The notes under the pieces were generated by a model. It searched no databases and was not told the origin of the DNA. It saw nothing but the letters and a program-made list of their open reading frames with translations. From Channa striata (taxonomy: Eukaryota; Chordata; Actinopteri; Anabantiformes; Channidae), in NCBI GenBank assembly GCA_033026295.1, contig CM065180.1, forward strand, positions 16,588,023 through 16,652,022: 64,000 nucleotides of DNA, in the 5' to 3' direction. Shown piece by piece: positions 37,701 to 49,291 of the stretch. How positions within the stretch are numbered: the first letter of the stretch is position 1; each line of letters starts with the position of its first letter. A program made the position numbers and the translations under genes.

Positions 37701-40700
37701 TAGCGTCAATGGCTGGGGTGCCAGCCAGAGATGTGGATTCTGCGTATGATCTTTAGGAACAGATATGGGGAGGTATAGAAGAACAAAGGTTTTCTGTTCC
37801 TTATTTTGGGGGAGGTTGGAGAAATACCTTTAACTCCGTACAGAAGAATGTAGCTCAGGTCCAGCCTTTTCATCACATAGAAATGGATGCTACAATTTGC
37901 ACTTTACAACATCGAAAGAATAGACCCTACTAAATATGCAACTCAACTAGGCACTGCTCATATCTTATCTCGACTATTATCACGACTATTGTTGGTATTT
38001 TAGAGGACCCAGATAAGACACTGGAGGACGCAAAAATAGAAACACAAAAACCAAGAGGAGAAGCAGTTTAGTGGGGCTTAAAACAGGGAGACAACAGGTG
38101 GCCAGTGTTAGGTTCATTAGGAACAATGGGGAGGAGCAGGGTACGACCAAAAATTCGGAGAAGCATAAACATCGGTAACCAGGGCAACAGTGGCCGGAGT
38201 GGACACTATTCCATATGACAAGGCTACCAGCACAATTAAAAGCCCTCCTAAGTTTTTAAATTACCTTTGTTTGACAGTCTTCTTAAGGTGCAGTTTTTCC
38301 ACTTTTCCTACCGCACTTTCTTCCCTTTCAATCAACTTTTCATAAGCTTTAATACATCATTCTGCAAAGAGCTAGCCCTTTTAAAAATTATAGTTTAAAA
38401 TATGATTTTTTTAAATGACATATTTCATTATATGTATGATGAATCTGCTTCTTGGCTCACCACACACAGAGATCTGAGTAAAACAAATAAATTATAGAGT
38501 TCTCCTAGATTTTCCAAGTGATCATGGATTGAACAAATAAAAATTTTATTTTTGTGTTGTGTTACAGTTTGCATTATCTCTTCGTGTGTTGGTTTCTTCC
38601 TTTTACTTCAGTTTTTCTCCCAATGTTGGGTTAGGTTGCGACTCTGACTTGCCTGTACGTGTGAAAGGTTTTCCGTTTCTGTATGTCTCTCTTTGTTGGC
38701 CTGAGACAGAGGGGAGACCTGCCCAGTACCCCTAGCTCTAGCCAACTGGACAAATGTCAACTGGTCCCTGGGCAAGACACTGAACCCCAAAAGCATACAA
38801 CCACCCAAATCTCTCAGAGATCTTAATTGAAAGATGATGTAATTAAAAAAAAGTTTTTTTAGTCAAATAAATGTAATGTTTTATCTTTTTAGGAGTGGAA
38901 AGAAGAGTTATGGACTTTTTATAATTTTCTAAACGATAGTTCATATCAGAGATCTGATGATGATGATGATGATGATGACGATGACGATAATGATGATGGT
39001 GAGGACTATCGTGAAAAGTTGTCTGCACTATATGGCGAAGAATGGAAACAGAAATCACCTGAAGAGCTCATGGACAAGAAATATTTTAAAGAAATTCCAG
39101 AATTTCTCAGATCTCAGAAAAAAAATCTGCTATGTGAATCAGTAAGTGACACATTAAAAAATACACTACATGCAGTATACCATAGAGTATTATACTCAAA
39201 CCATTCTATTTGTGTGAAAGCATTAAGTTAGTAATTGTTGAGGTTTTTTATGTTAGATATTAATGGTATATAATTTCAATAGCTTTTTGTTATAAGGGGA
39301 ACATTTATTTTGTCTCTATTGCAGGCTGCAGACCTATCAAAAAAAATAATTAAATATACAAAGAGTGGATCAGAAGAGGGAGTAGGTAAATCAGTGAAGA
39401 GATGTTATTGGCCACTAGTAAAGTGCGTGACTGTCAGGGTTCCTTGCAGTGATCTTCTTCAGCATGTCACACTTGTGGACCTTCCAGGAAATGGAGACTG
39501 TAACAACAGCAGAGATAAAATGTGGAAAGGGGTAACATACTCAAATGCACTGCTGTTACCTGTGCTTTACTGTGTTATCTGGAAATTTTCTGTTGTTACA
39601 AAGCACAAATATTTATCATGAATCTCTAATAACACCTCTTCAGCTAGTGTCAAGTTGCTCCACTGTGTGGATTGTGACCGATATTAATCGAGCAGCATCA
39701 GAGAAAGAACCCTGGGAGATCCTGAAAAGTGCCTGCAGCCTCATGGGAAATGGTGGCGAGTGTCAAAAGATTCACTTTATCTGCACCAAGTCTGATCTGA
39801 CTGAAGTTTCAACTGCAAGGTAATGTACCCTTTAAAATTGCAAACAAATGCATAGTTAAATATAATGTACAATAGCACGTATTGGCTTAACATAAAAATT
39901 GTGTTAATTAAAATTGATTTTTCAAAGTAATGTGTGTTTGTTTGAGATAGAGCATGTCCATATGACTTGTTTTAGCATAGAATCTTGAGTTTTGCTCATA
40001 TCACCTGTGCATAAATTTTGTGTGTGGCTCTGGATTGATCTCAGAGCATTCAGTTAAGAGGCCCCACATTGTCTGTTTTAATTGCAATTGTTTTATTCAG
40101 TAACCAATAAATAACAGCAAAGTAGTTTTAGCATCCTGTAACTTCAACATTGGCTAGGAAAGAAGAGTAAATAAAAATAACAGCCCAAACTACTTGAAAT
40201 TATTGAAAACCAACCAAAGAGTAATGGATCATCTATGCAGGTCATACAATTGGGGCAATGACTCATTCCCAACCTGAAATGGGCAATCCACCATTTTCAG
40301 ACATAAAACCATACAACAGCCCGACAGTGTTCAGAGTTGAAGAACTCTTTACCTACCACAGAGACGTGGTGGAAACTGAACCAGGTTAGGGTTCCCATGA
40401 ATGTTCAGACTCTGCCTCCTTATCTCAGGGTATGCTAATCAGGTTCAGGAGTAGCTCAAAGATTTTCTTTAATTTTATGAGATGTTAAGTACAAGAAAGT
40501 GCAGAAAGGAACATTGTGCTTGTTTGGGTTTTGTTTGATTTAAAATGAAACTAGAACAAGCCTTTTTTCTATTGTGATACTGAGATACAAGCGGAAATTT
40601 TGAATGTAGCAGTCGATGCACCACACATCTGAGTTTCATTGCATTATGTTAGATATAAACGTAGAAATAGACCGGTTACAACTGCGTCCTACTTTTCGAA

Positions 40701-43700
40701 TGCAACATTTGCAGTCAGCATTACAGTACATTATTTAACCAAACAAAAGGGTTCCTCTGCAATCCTTTGTCTGTCACATGACACTTGATGATTTAACAAA
40801 ACAATTACTTTTAAAATTTGATTAGATTTAGGCATTTTACCATGTTTTAATCCTCCTATCCGCACTCTCCAACTTAGGCCTCTCAGGAACAATGTTTGTC
40901 TTGGTCTGGTCCTACATATTTGGAATCTTAGCAGGGGCAAGTCTCTAACTATCACAGCCTCTCCACCGGAGTGCCGCAGGACCTAGTTCTTGGTCCTCTT
41001 CTTTTACTCATCTAAAATACATCCTTGGGTTCTATCCTTCACTTACATGTTTTTTCTTATCATTGCTGTGCTGACAACATGCAACTTTCCCTGTCCTTTT
41101 CACTGGATGGCTCCAATCTCCGCATGTATTTCTGCTTGTGAGAAAGACATTTTCAACTTATCCTGTGACTACCTCAAGGCCCACCAGCATGCATAAGCAA
41201 ACTTTTTTAGATGATCCAAAATATTGCAGAATGTCTAATTTTTGAAAAAGCTCATGTTACGTCACTATTCAGATCTCTGCACTGGCTTCCAGTAGACTTG
41301 CAGATTCAGAACTTTGTCTCTTGCATCAACAGCACCTCGAGAAAACAGGATAAGTTTTGAAACGTATTTGTATTTTTGTAAACATATTTGACAATATATT
41401 GCATACTAAACCTGAAGTGTATATGTTGCCATTAGTAATGTAATGTTAATTATGTTAAAGTAATATTAATTTTGACTTACAGTTCAGCAAAAGAAGTGCG
41501 CAAGCTCAGAAAAAAGACAAACGAACAGATTAAGGATGAAGTGCGCAACAAATTCAAGAAACTAAACAAGATTAAGGTACATTTCAAAAATTCAACTGAA
41601 ATTTAACACTCAGTTTCTGAAAGACTTTCTTAGTCAAATGTTTTCTATTTCCAGGAACATTTCAGTGACAAATGTTTTGAAGTGTTCACAGTGAGCTCCA
41701 AAGAGTTTGTAGAGGGCAAACGTGTAAAGCCAGAAAATGGTAGGCAAAGACCCAACACATGGAAAATGTTTGGCTCAAATAGATATTTTGTATCAATTAC
41801 CTACAAATTTACTTTTGACCCCAGTTTCCACACTTTTCATTCTTACTATTATTATTATTATTATTATATTTATTCATTCATTCATGTTTTTGTTTATTTA
41901 TTTTCAGAAATACCCAAACTTCAGGAATTTCTGCAAAATCTCAATGACTGTCACTCAGAGACATTAAACTATGTCTCTGGTGCCTATGGGATTCTCTCTC
42001 TGATTCAAGGAGTCAAACGTGGAGAAGGGGTAAGATCAAATGAATCTAATTTTCTAAACTTACTAAATTAAATGTTTACCTTAGTAAAGCAAATATTATA
42101 ACATTATATAAAATACAGAAACCAAAATAGAGGCAATTATACATATCAAAACACTTCTGAAAGTGAATGAATAGAATTTAATGTTTAGATTTATATTTTG
42201 CATCTACAAGAGCCACATAATTTCACACCTTTTCCAATACCTATCCATCATTTGCAAATTCCTTGTTAATTTAAATTCTATGTGGTGTTTGTCTTCAGTG
42301 TGTAGTGTTTCATCAGCAGCCTTTAAAGACAAACCTAATATTTCTTGTGAGTGATCACTGCAGTGTTACCCACATGCAATGATAAGATTAACATTTTTGT
42401 ACAACGATGTGTTTGTGTTATATTACATATAGTAAACAATAAGTATGAATGCTGTTTTAATGGAACTCTTGGGATTTATAGTGGGATTTATAGTTCTGTT
42501 GCAGTTTACCTTGTGTTTCTTTTACTTAAGGCTGGAGAGGAGCAGGAGCTGAGCAATGACCTTCAAGAAAGCATAACACATCAAATTGGCAAAATCAGAA
42601 GATCCATGCAAAAGTCCTATAATGTCTTTGATAAACGCCTTAGTGAGGGCGTTAAAAAGTCACTAGGTTCCTGCGTAAGACTTCTGAATTCTGTCTTACG
42701 TCCTGTAAGTACTGCCACTTATAAAGACATTAAAACTTTTAAGGAACTAATTTTTGACTTATTAAACTATTTGTATTCTTTTTTCAGCGAGGGGTAAAAG
42801 GTGGTGCTTTTCACAGAACATTGAAGTGTATAGTTAAGAATGGTGGCACCTACACAACTAAAAAAAAGAGACAAATAAACATCAATCTGAAGTTATCATC
42901 ATGCCTTACCAACAGCATTAATGAAGATTTCAAAAAGACCTTCCCGTAAGAAATTATTTTTTAATATATTTTGAATAATTTTTCCAAGCAAACAAAAAAC
43001 ATTTCTTCGATGGAGAAGAGTGACTAATCTGTACATTAGGCATTTTTTTCAACTTACATCTCTGTACTAAAGCAAACTGTACTAAACGTTTTGTCTGCTT
43101 ACAGAAATGAACAAAAAAGTGGACCATTCAATGGAGCCATCAATAATCTTTCACTTGATAAAGAGAGGTTAATAAAAAAGTACAAAGATTTCAAACTGCA
43201 ACTGACATTTCTCTTGACAGAGGTATTTATTAAACACACACACACATATTGGGCATTAATGCAAGTGTAATGAGAGAAAATGTTTAGGTTTCATGAAAGA
43301 CAAATGCAAGATAGGACAGTGACGAAAAGAGAAAATATAAATATTTTATATACACTGACTTCAGGATCAGGACTGTCCAGCCTTCCGTTAGCCATTCAGG
43401 GTGGGTTCCATCCACTAATAGCTTGTTCATTTGTGGCGCCAGGTGCTCATAGAGTGTGGTTATATACCACAGCAACTGCGATCCTTGAGGTCCTAGGTGC
43501 AGTATCCTCCATGGAAACAGAGGCTGGAGGCTAAGATGAAGGCAAAACAGAGAGAAGTTAGCCAACTATCAGAATTGCAGAAGTACAACAGCATGACAAT
43601 ACCTGAGGCCTGATGTACCTGAAAAGATACATCAGAAAAGTTGAATCCTGGAGAATAAACAGGATGTTCTCCACATCCAGAATAAAAATTACAAAAAACA

Positions 43701-45284
43701 GTTATGCCATCTCTATCTGTGGTCACACAAAAAATGAACAATTTAATTTTAAGCACAGTAGAGCTTAGAATATAGATTATATATACATGTTGCGCTCATA
43801 ATTATCTATGGTATATACTTGTCTGTTGAAATAAAGGTTATTCTCTAAGAGATGTAGCCAAGAAGATTTCCTTAAAAGGTGTACACTATAATCTACAGAG
43901 ACAAGCTGGAACTAGGTTCATTGAGGACAGAAGACACAGTGATGGGCCCAAGGGCACATCTCCCCTTGTGACTTTACCGTTGCAGAAATAAAATAATGAA
44001 TCCTCACTCAATAGTTTGGTTTTAGTTACCAATAGTATCATTTGTTCACTGCTGTGTTAATGAAAGTATTAAAATGTAAAGCAATTGATTCCTTGCTGCT
44101 TCAGGCAAAAAAAAAAAAAATAACACGAGCACATCTTTAAAAACAAACTGCTGCAAAGGTTATTCTGCTTCTGGTCAGTTTAAAAAGCTCACTGCATCTC
44201 ATTAAAACATTAAGCTTATTTTGTTTATTTTTTGTAATGTGTTGATCTATTCTTCATTCTCTTTGTCTAAGGAAAAAAAAATGAAGACAAAACTCAACCA
44301 AACCATCCGGGGGCGTAAAAAAATAATCTATAGCAGTTTGGCAGAGAAAATCGAGGCAACCATGCAAGAGTGCTATAAAGGTACAAGAAACATGATATAT
44401 GCATTCTGTCACTAGTGTAATGCATATTTACATTCTTCGTTTTATTAATTTGGATATTGTTTAACTCAAGTTAATTTCCAAAGAGTCCATCACAATTAAA
44501 CATTTCTAAGCACAAAATTAACTGAACAATGTTCTGTTTTATTATAGAAGCCGCAAAATGTCAAGGAAAAGGCATGCTGGAGAGGATGAAGAAAACTGTT
44601 GAAAACCACGTAATCAATTCAAAGGACGTCATGTTTGAGCAGGCTAAAGATGTTATGTTGGGCCACCTGAAGCAGTTGACGGTTTGTCGCATTTTGTATT
44701 ATGATATACAATGATGTCGTAAAAAACATACAGATAATGTACACGATGGCTTAGTTTGTATTTATAAAGACAATACATCATCATGGAGGCTGCTTTTGCA
44801 AAACACAAAGGTCATGCTCGCTCTGGTTTTGATATGCAACTATTGTTATTATTTAAGACATACAGTATATAACATATAAAAGCACATGTAGCCACTTTAG
44901 ACACAATATTTTGTCATGAATAATAAGTAATGACACTAATGATGAATAATTTTGGTGCTAAAATAGGAGGAAATACTAAATACTTTGGAGAGCACCCTGA
45001 ACGAAGCAATCAACCTGTCGCTCAGGACAGATGATCACTCACTCCCAGGTGCAGAGAACAGTTTCTTAATAAAGACGTTTAGTTATAATAATAATGCCAA
45101 TTTTGTAAATATTGTATTGAGATAATTAAAACTGTAAATTTATCAATTCATAATTCATGTTTTTTAAACAATAACCTTTTGTTCCTGCTGTTTTTTTTCC
45201 ATAGATTTTTCAGAAGAGCTTGAAATGGTGACGCGGTACTACCTTAAACTGAAACCAGATGAAAAAATGTTGCTTGTTGGGTAA
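28708..45284 (+). CDS. SLIP-GC/NUGGC-like nuclear GTPase with SAM module, copy 2 (complete)
   Basis: Coding exons 28708-28774, 30367-30479, 31758-31826, 32231-32255, 32389-32481, 32875-32962, 34030-34237, 38893-39141, 39325-39531, 39644-39819, 41483-41576, 41655-41739, 41908-42029, 42531-42704, 42788-42945, 43105-43222, 44272-44380, 44548-44681, 44967-45048, 45205-45284: 2451 nt, 816 residues, all phases consistent and no internal stop. SAM-like module at residues 1-60 (MDDFVCKKLTKWGLSKWI...GIDKKSFY...ELIP), basic NLS-like GKRKLD and CKRKC at 92-114, P-loop GKTGAGKS 170-177, switch I-type CTSV, DLPG 356-359, TKSD 421-424, then a helical C-terminal half. Human SLIP-GC (NUGGC) is a nuclear GTPase that limits AID-linked genome damage in germinal-centre B cells; the fish role is unknown. 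An 11-residue Asp tract (about 243-253) is unique to this copy. Promoter with TATA and ISRE. Confidence 0.88.
29430..29645 (+). repeat. SINE-like teleost repeat
   Basis: TTACATTTACATTTCGCAGA then CGCTTTTATCCAAAGCGACT, GGTTCAGTGTCTTTCCCAAG, and an end near CGAACCACTGACCC. Same family as 10530-10720; lies in intron 1 of GTPase copy 2. Confidence 0.8.
30780..31060 (+). other. Decayed micro-exon region of GTPase copy 2
   Basis: Aligns with the micro-exon regions of copy 1, but the exon sequence is destroyed: ATTCAAAAGAAGTAATAATC replaces the CCAAAAGAAGCAGCTGCC core, and the second exon's flank ends without a usable acceptor-donor pair. Copy 2 instead has a 69-nt exon at 31758-31826 (KRPGCKTTTMRKTTQRDEAA). 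Confidence 0.5.
34790..34850 (-). mobile_element. LINE 3' tail remnant
   Basis: GATAAACCTTTGTTCATCCC then ACAATGGGGAAATTTC, the reversed tail of a fish LINE as at 6121-6163. It lies in the large intron 7 of copy 2. Confidence 0.45.
35515..35735 (+). repeat. Teleost interspersed repeat ending TTGAATTGAATTG
   Basis: Contains CCGGGTTCTGCTGGAGGTTT, GGGAGTTTTTCCTCTCCACT, CTTGAGATGGCGCTATATAA and ends in TTGAATTGAATTGAAATTG. The best-preserved member of the family also seen at 8560-8780 and 20245-20320. Confidence 0.85.
36150..37080 (+). repeat. Possible LTR-retroelement remnant
   Basis: Sequence unlike its surroundings, inside intron 7 of GTPase copy 2. Hints are TCTCACA followed closely by TGGCGCAGTTTAGTGCGG (36565 region), which could be an LTR end and primer-binding site, and CAATAAACTCTTTTAG near 37032 as a poly(A) signal. 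No gag, pol or env coding sequence was seen and no paired LTR was found. Low confidence. Confidence 0.25.
37081..38640. other. Intron 7 of GTPase copy 2, no gene seen
   Basis: Mixed AT-rich sequence and a GC-richer part (37510-38250) of unknown origin. No exon or recognisable element. Confidence 0.5.
38640..38810 (-). repeat. SINE-like fragment
   Basis: Contains CAACTGGTCCCTGGGCAAGA then CACTGAACCCC, a motif common in fish SINE bodies; ends about 80 bp before exon 38893 of GTPase copy 2. Confidence 0.4.
38956..39000 (+). repeat. Coding GAT/GAC microsatellite in GTPase copy 2
   Basis: Seven GAT, then GAC-GAT-GAC-GAT, AAT, GAT-GAT, in frame within exon 38893-39141. It encodes eleven Asp, one Asn, two Asp. 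Copy 1 has DRADEKNED-like sequence at the same place and no tract. Confidence 0.9.
40860..41345 (+). mobile_element. L2-like LINE reverse transcriptase remnant
   Basis: Decayed RT with a GVPQ-like block (near 40968; CCACCGGAGTGCCGCAGGAC), a CYADDTQL-like block near 41070, and near 41265 the LHWLPV-like string (CTCTGCACTGGCTTCCAGTA). Numerous frame breaks. Intron of GTPase copy 2. Confidence 0.65.
43223..44271. other. Intron 16 of GTPase copy 2, no gene seen
   Basis: About 1 kb of intron; the equivalent intron in copy 1 is 153 bp. Middle part (43330-43960) looks like an inserted element of unknown family. Confidence 0.4.
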
Positions 45285-47060
45285 AATGTATGTTAAATCT
45301 ACAGATATTGTTCTTAAAAGCCTTTAATTCTTAGGCAGTGTTTTAAATCATCATGACCCATGATATGTAAATACAAATATTTCTCAGGAATTCAAACAAA
45401 ATGATTTTGTTTGTCACAATAGCAAGACAAATGTGAATGAAGATGCCTGGCTGTCACATCCAATATCATTCAGCATAAAAATTCACCTTTTACCTTTCTT
45501 GCAGATTTCAGGTTTGCTTTACTGAGAGAGCCATCAGAATCCTGATTTCCCACAGAACATCCCTACAGAGCATGAGATGTCTTGACTTAGTCTCATATTC
45601 CTTTTTTTTTATTATTATTATGATTATGGTTTTGCTTTATTATGATAATTTACATTCTGTGAATTTTATGTTAAAATATTTCAGATTTTTTTGTTAAGAT
45701 ATCAAATTTTTGTTTTGTTGTTGATGATGATTTGATGATTTTATTTCTCATTTAAGTCTTTATTAGTTCGGACTAAATGGTTTTTATTCTGTGAAGTCAT
45801 AGGTTTGTTGATACTTTGACGGTCAAATGTGAGCTGCCTTTCCACTTTGGACTCATGTGTTTTATTAAAGTCACATGAGTTAAAGCCTGAACTACTTTAA
45901 AACTTGTGAGTGATAAAGAAACTGTTCATGTTTGATAAGTGATGGAGCAGGTCCCCTCGGGAGCTCCCATTAAATTCACAGACATTTGATGGGATAAACT
46001 GAAATAATATCAAGAATCAATAAATTAGCAGTGCTTAGAAAAAAAACTTAATTAACTTTGAAATTCAATCCAATTTTATGCTATTTAACCACTAAAAAGG
46101 TTTCACAAAGTAGCAATAACTTTATCTTTCATAGTACCTGCTAAAAGGAGGACCAGCAACCTCTGGATAACCAGCATGACCGGGAGGACTGAGAACCTTC
46201 ACAGATGTTTAATAATATAACAGCTGTTTCGTATGGTTGAATATATGTTTTTTAGGACTTTATTTTTTGTTTTTGGTGTTTAAATGGATTATGATTATAA
46301 CCGTTTTTTATTATTATATGGCAGGGCATATGAAATAATGTTACCTTTGAAATGATTTTAAAAGCTATGATTGTCTTTACCAGCCTTTCTCATGCAGCCT
46401 GTTGTGGTTACTAACTTCAGTTAAATAGGCAAATGTAGAAATGAAAGTAGAAGCATTTTGGATTTTTTCAGAAAACATCTGCCTATAAGCAGTGACAGAT
46501 GCTTAAACCATGGCTGTATGATATTGAGAAAGGTTACATAGTTTGTGTTTGCTGTGTTGACATATTTAATTAAGGAAGAGAATGTGACGTCTCTGTAGTA
46601 CTGTCATTCAAACTCATGAGCTGACTGGGGGTTTGCAGTTGTAAACTGTTCAGCAATAGATCTGAACCCAGACAAGAGTTTTTACTAGTTCAGTCTCTTT
46701 ATGCAGCAGGTGAAAAACCACAGTGAACTGCTTATTACTGAATGCATGAGATATGCTGCAGATGCGTGTTGGGATTGTTGTCCTCAAATGTCCCACTGAC
46801 CATGGCAGAGCTGCACACATGCAGCACAGCCTCCCTAACTTTGAGGTTTCTCTATCATCGGCACTCACTGGTTTAAGAGCCTCACTTGTTGTTTTTTTTA
46901 CTATTTTTATCATTTATATTTAGTGTTAGTTACTTTTTAAACAAGACATATTCATTTAAGCTTGATTTTAGTCTTCGTAGTGAATTTGTAATTTTAATTT
47001 GGTCAATTTAATATTAGTTTTGTTTCATTTGACTGTAATAACTTTGTCCTCAATAAAGTT
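45285..47060 (+). other. Probable 3' UTR and flank of GTPase copy 2
   Basis: Non-coding after the TAA. Candidate polyadenylation hexamers are AATAAA at 46018-46023 and 47052-47057, the latter followed by a T/GT-rich stretch. Confidence 0.4.
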
Positions 47061-47519
47061 AATTTTCTATTTGAGTGAGGGTGCCAAGTGTAGTTTTATT
47101 TCTACAATATTTTTGTTAAAACTATACCCACATGTAAAAGTTGCCTCATAGGCTTAAGGTAACATCAGTTTTAATAAAGAAAAAACATGTTCCAATCAGT
47201 TTTTGGTCAAATTTTACTTAGTTAGAAATCTGATCATTACATCTTCATCTACATCAATCTTTACATTACAGGAACATTACATTTTTAGTAATATACTCTA
47301 ATTTAGTCTTGGCCTAACACATAATAAACTGTACATCTTTATAATTTTCAGCGCTAATTTCACTGTATTCAGAATGTTTTTCTGCAGAAGGAATATTTTA
47401 CTGTTGTTGTTGCTATTGTATTTTTGCATAAGTGTCTGAATACATAGCAGTAGGTGTGTCTGCCATGAGATGATCGTTTGCCAATTTAAAATATACTGGT
47501 TTACCAACCATTGTTTCAA

Positions 47520-47645
47520 TTGTTAGTAAGGCAGACCAGGGTCAGTGGTTCAATCCCTTCTTACTCAGTGCCATCGTGAGTGTGTACTCACTTACTCTGC
47601 AAGTTGTTTTCGATAAAAGCGTCTGCCAAATGTTGTCTTATCATT
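47520..47645 (-). repeat. SINE-like repeat end
   Basis: GATAAAAGCGTCTGCCAAATG-like string is the complement of the GGCAGACGCTTTTATC start of the family at 10530 and 29430; upstream GTCAGTGGTTCAATCCC is B-box-like. Confidence 0.6.
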
Positions 47646-48639
47646 ACTACTTCATTACTACAAATACTATCAACAAATAAGATGTACAAAACCCACTTCC
47701 AGCAAACTTGTCACACTAAATAATTAAAACACACTTTTAAAACAGCAAGACCTTATAGTTGGGACAGGGACAAAAAAGCTGATTGCAGTATGTTAGTTTA
47801 AAACAGGTCAGTGACATGATAGGGTTCAAAAAGAGCATTTTTTTCATAATCCGAAGTGGAATGAGTTTTAATACTCAGTTAAAAATTTCATTTGAAAAAA
47901 TATTTTGAAATAACTTGGGGAATTCATACTCTACAGTACAACATTTTGAAGAGAGTAAGAAATTTCTGAGGGTAATGGGACAAGACCAAAAATCAATACT
48001 GCATGTTGCTTAAGCAGCATTGCAAAACTACCCATACACCCTCTCGGGCCTGTTATTCAAGTGTTGCTGGAGGTTCTAAAAATGCCCTTTAATTTTTAAA
48101 AAGTCAAAGGCATCTGTAACTTCCTGTTGGTGATCATGATTTAGCTGGTGGTTTCTCTGTGCCAACACAAATAAACACACAGTACAACTAGAAATTCCAA
48201 AGAGCTCAGTGCACATCTCGGAAAAAAAACTGATCTCTTGGATGTCTTTGTGGATTCCGAAACGACTGGTTCGCACAAAGTATAGCCCCTTTCAAGGCTC
48301 GTGGTCGGAAGGTAAAAACTCCTCTTCAGTCTTCCTGACTACAAAGGCATGTCCTGACCGCAGCAGACTAAACAGCCCAACGATGGGGTGAGTCTACACT
48401 GTTGACTGTTCCAAATAGCTCCTCACTTTGCTACAAGTTCTGTTCCAACTTGTTTTTTAACCCACCGAGTCTGTAAATTATCTCCCCCTTCATTTTTTTG
48501 CTCCAGTGGAGAAAAAAATAGACTGTAACTCTACTACATCTACCAAGGATGAAAAGTTTTCAGATGAAATAGAAACTAAAATGAAGAAGAAAGACCTTTA
48601 TTTTCATCACATTGATCACATGTTACAGTGAAATTTACT

Positions 48640-48840
48640 CCTGCATATTTAACCCATCTCCCTTGAGGAAGCCACGGTTTGGCGCCCGGGGAGCCAGCGT
48701 TGAGTGTCTTGCTCAGGGACTCACCAGGTGGGGAGGTTGGGGATTACATGTAGGCTGTGATTTCCCACACCGACATTTGGTCCTGCATTGTGCATTTTGC
48801 CCTCCAGCGTCTCTACCCACTGAGCTTCCATTCAGGAGGA
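48640..48840 (+). repeat. Teleost interspersed repeat (CTTGAGGAAGCCACGGTTTG)
   Basis: Locally GC-rich block with GAGTGTCTTGCTCAGGGACT and CACCGACATTTGG. It resembles fish SINE bodies and ends shortly before the promoter of the SAM-transposase gene. Confidence 0.5.
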
Positions 48841-48940
48841 TCAGGTGGATTTGTGTATTCAGATGTAATTTGTAATAAATGTAAATACATTGACCTTTAT
48901 CAACTGTCATGTCTGAGCCACTGGGTGGGGGGAACTTTGT

Positions 48941-48950
48941 TTTCACTTTC
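48941..48950 (-). promoter_or_regulatory. ISRE-like site, promoter of the SAM-transposase gene
   Basis: TTTCACTTTC (GAAAGTGAAA on the other strand) inside a block aligned with 26872-26912 of the GTPase copy 2 promoter: both read GCCACTGGGTG, ACTTT and TTTTCACTTTCATTT. It lies about 250-340 bp before the 5' UTR exon end at 49291. Confidence 0.65.
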
Positions 48951-49189
48951 ATTTTTCCTGACGGGTGTAAATTTTAATGGTTCGCTCCTAGTAAACATTA
49001 TTATTTTACATTACTTCTCTTGTTATTGATGTTGCTGTATCATTGCTATATAACTACTGCCCATATTAGTGACAGCATACAGAGGAGTAACTCATCAAAT
49101 TAGTAATACTTTCAGAATCTGTGTCTCTGCACTGTGTTTTCACACTTGGATTGATCTTGTTGAACTTGCTTTTGTGGCAGAGAGAAAGT

Positions 49190-49291
49190 AAATTTGTAAA
49201 GAGGTGGAGACAGCAGAGAAGAAGGAACTCACAACACAGTGCATTGCACAACAGGGGTGTCATATGTCAGGAGAAGAGGAACAGAAATAAC
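49190..49291 (+). other. 5' UTR exon of the SAM-transposase gene
   Basis: Aligned with the 5' UTR exon of GTPase copy 2; ends ACAGAAATAAC before GTAAGTAC. The start is approximate. GGTGGAGACAGCAGAGAAGA here replaces GGTGGAGTCAGTATAAAAGA, so there is no TATA box. Confidence 0.45.

Noticed and set aside
34030..41739. GTPase as an IRG or GIMAP immune GTPase
   Set aside because: The P-loop alone would fit, but the VDLPGNGD with MWK following, the WIV-INRAASEKE stretch and the long C-terminal half fit SLIP-GC/NUGGC.
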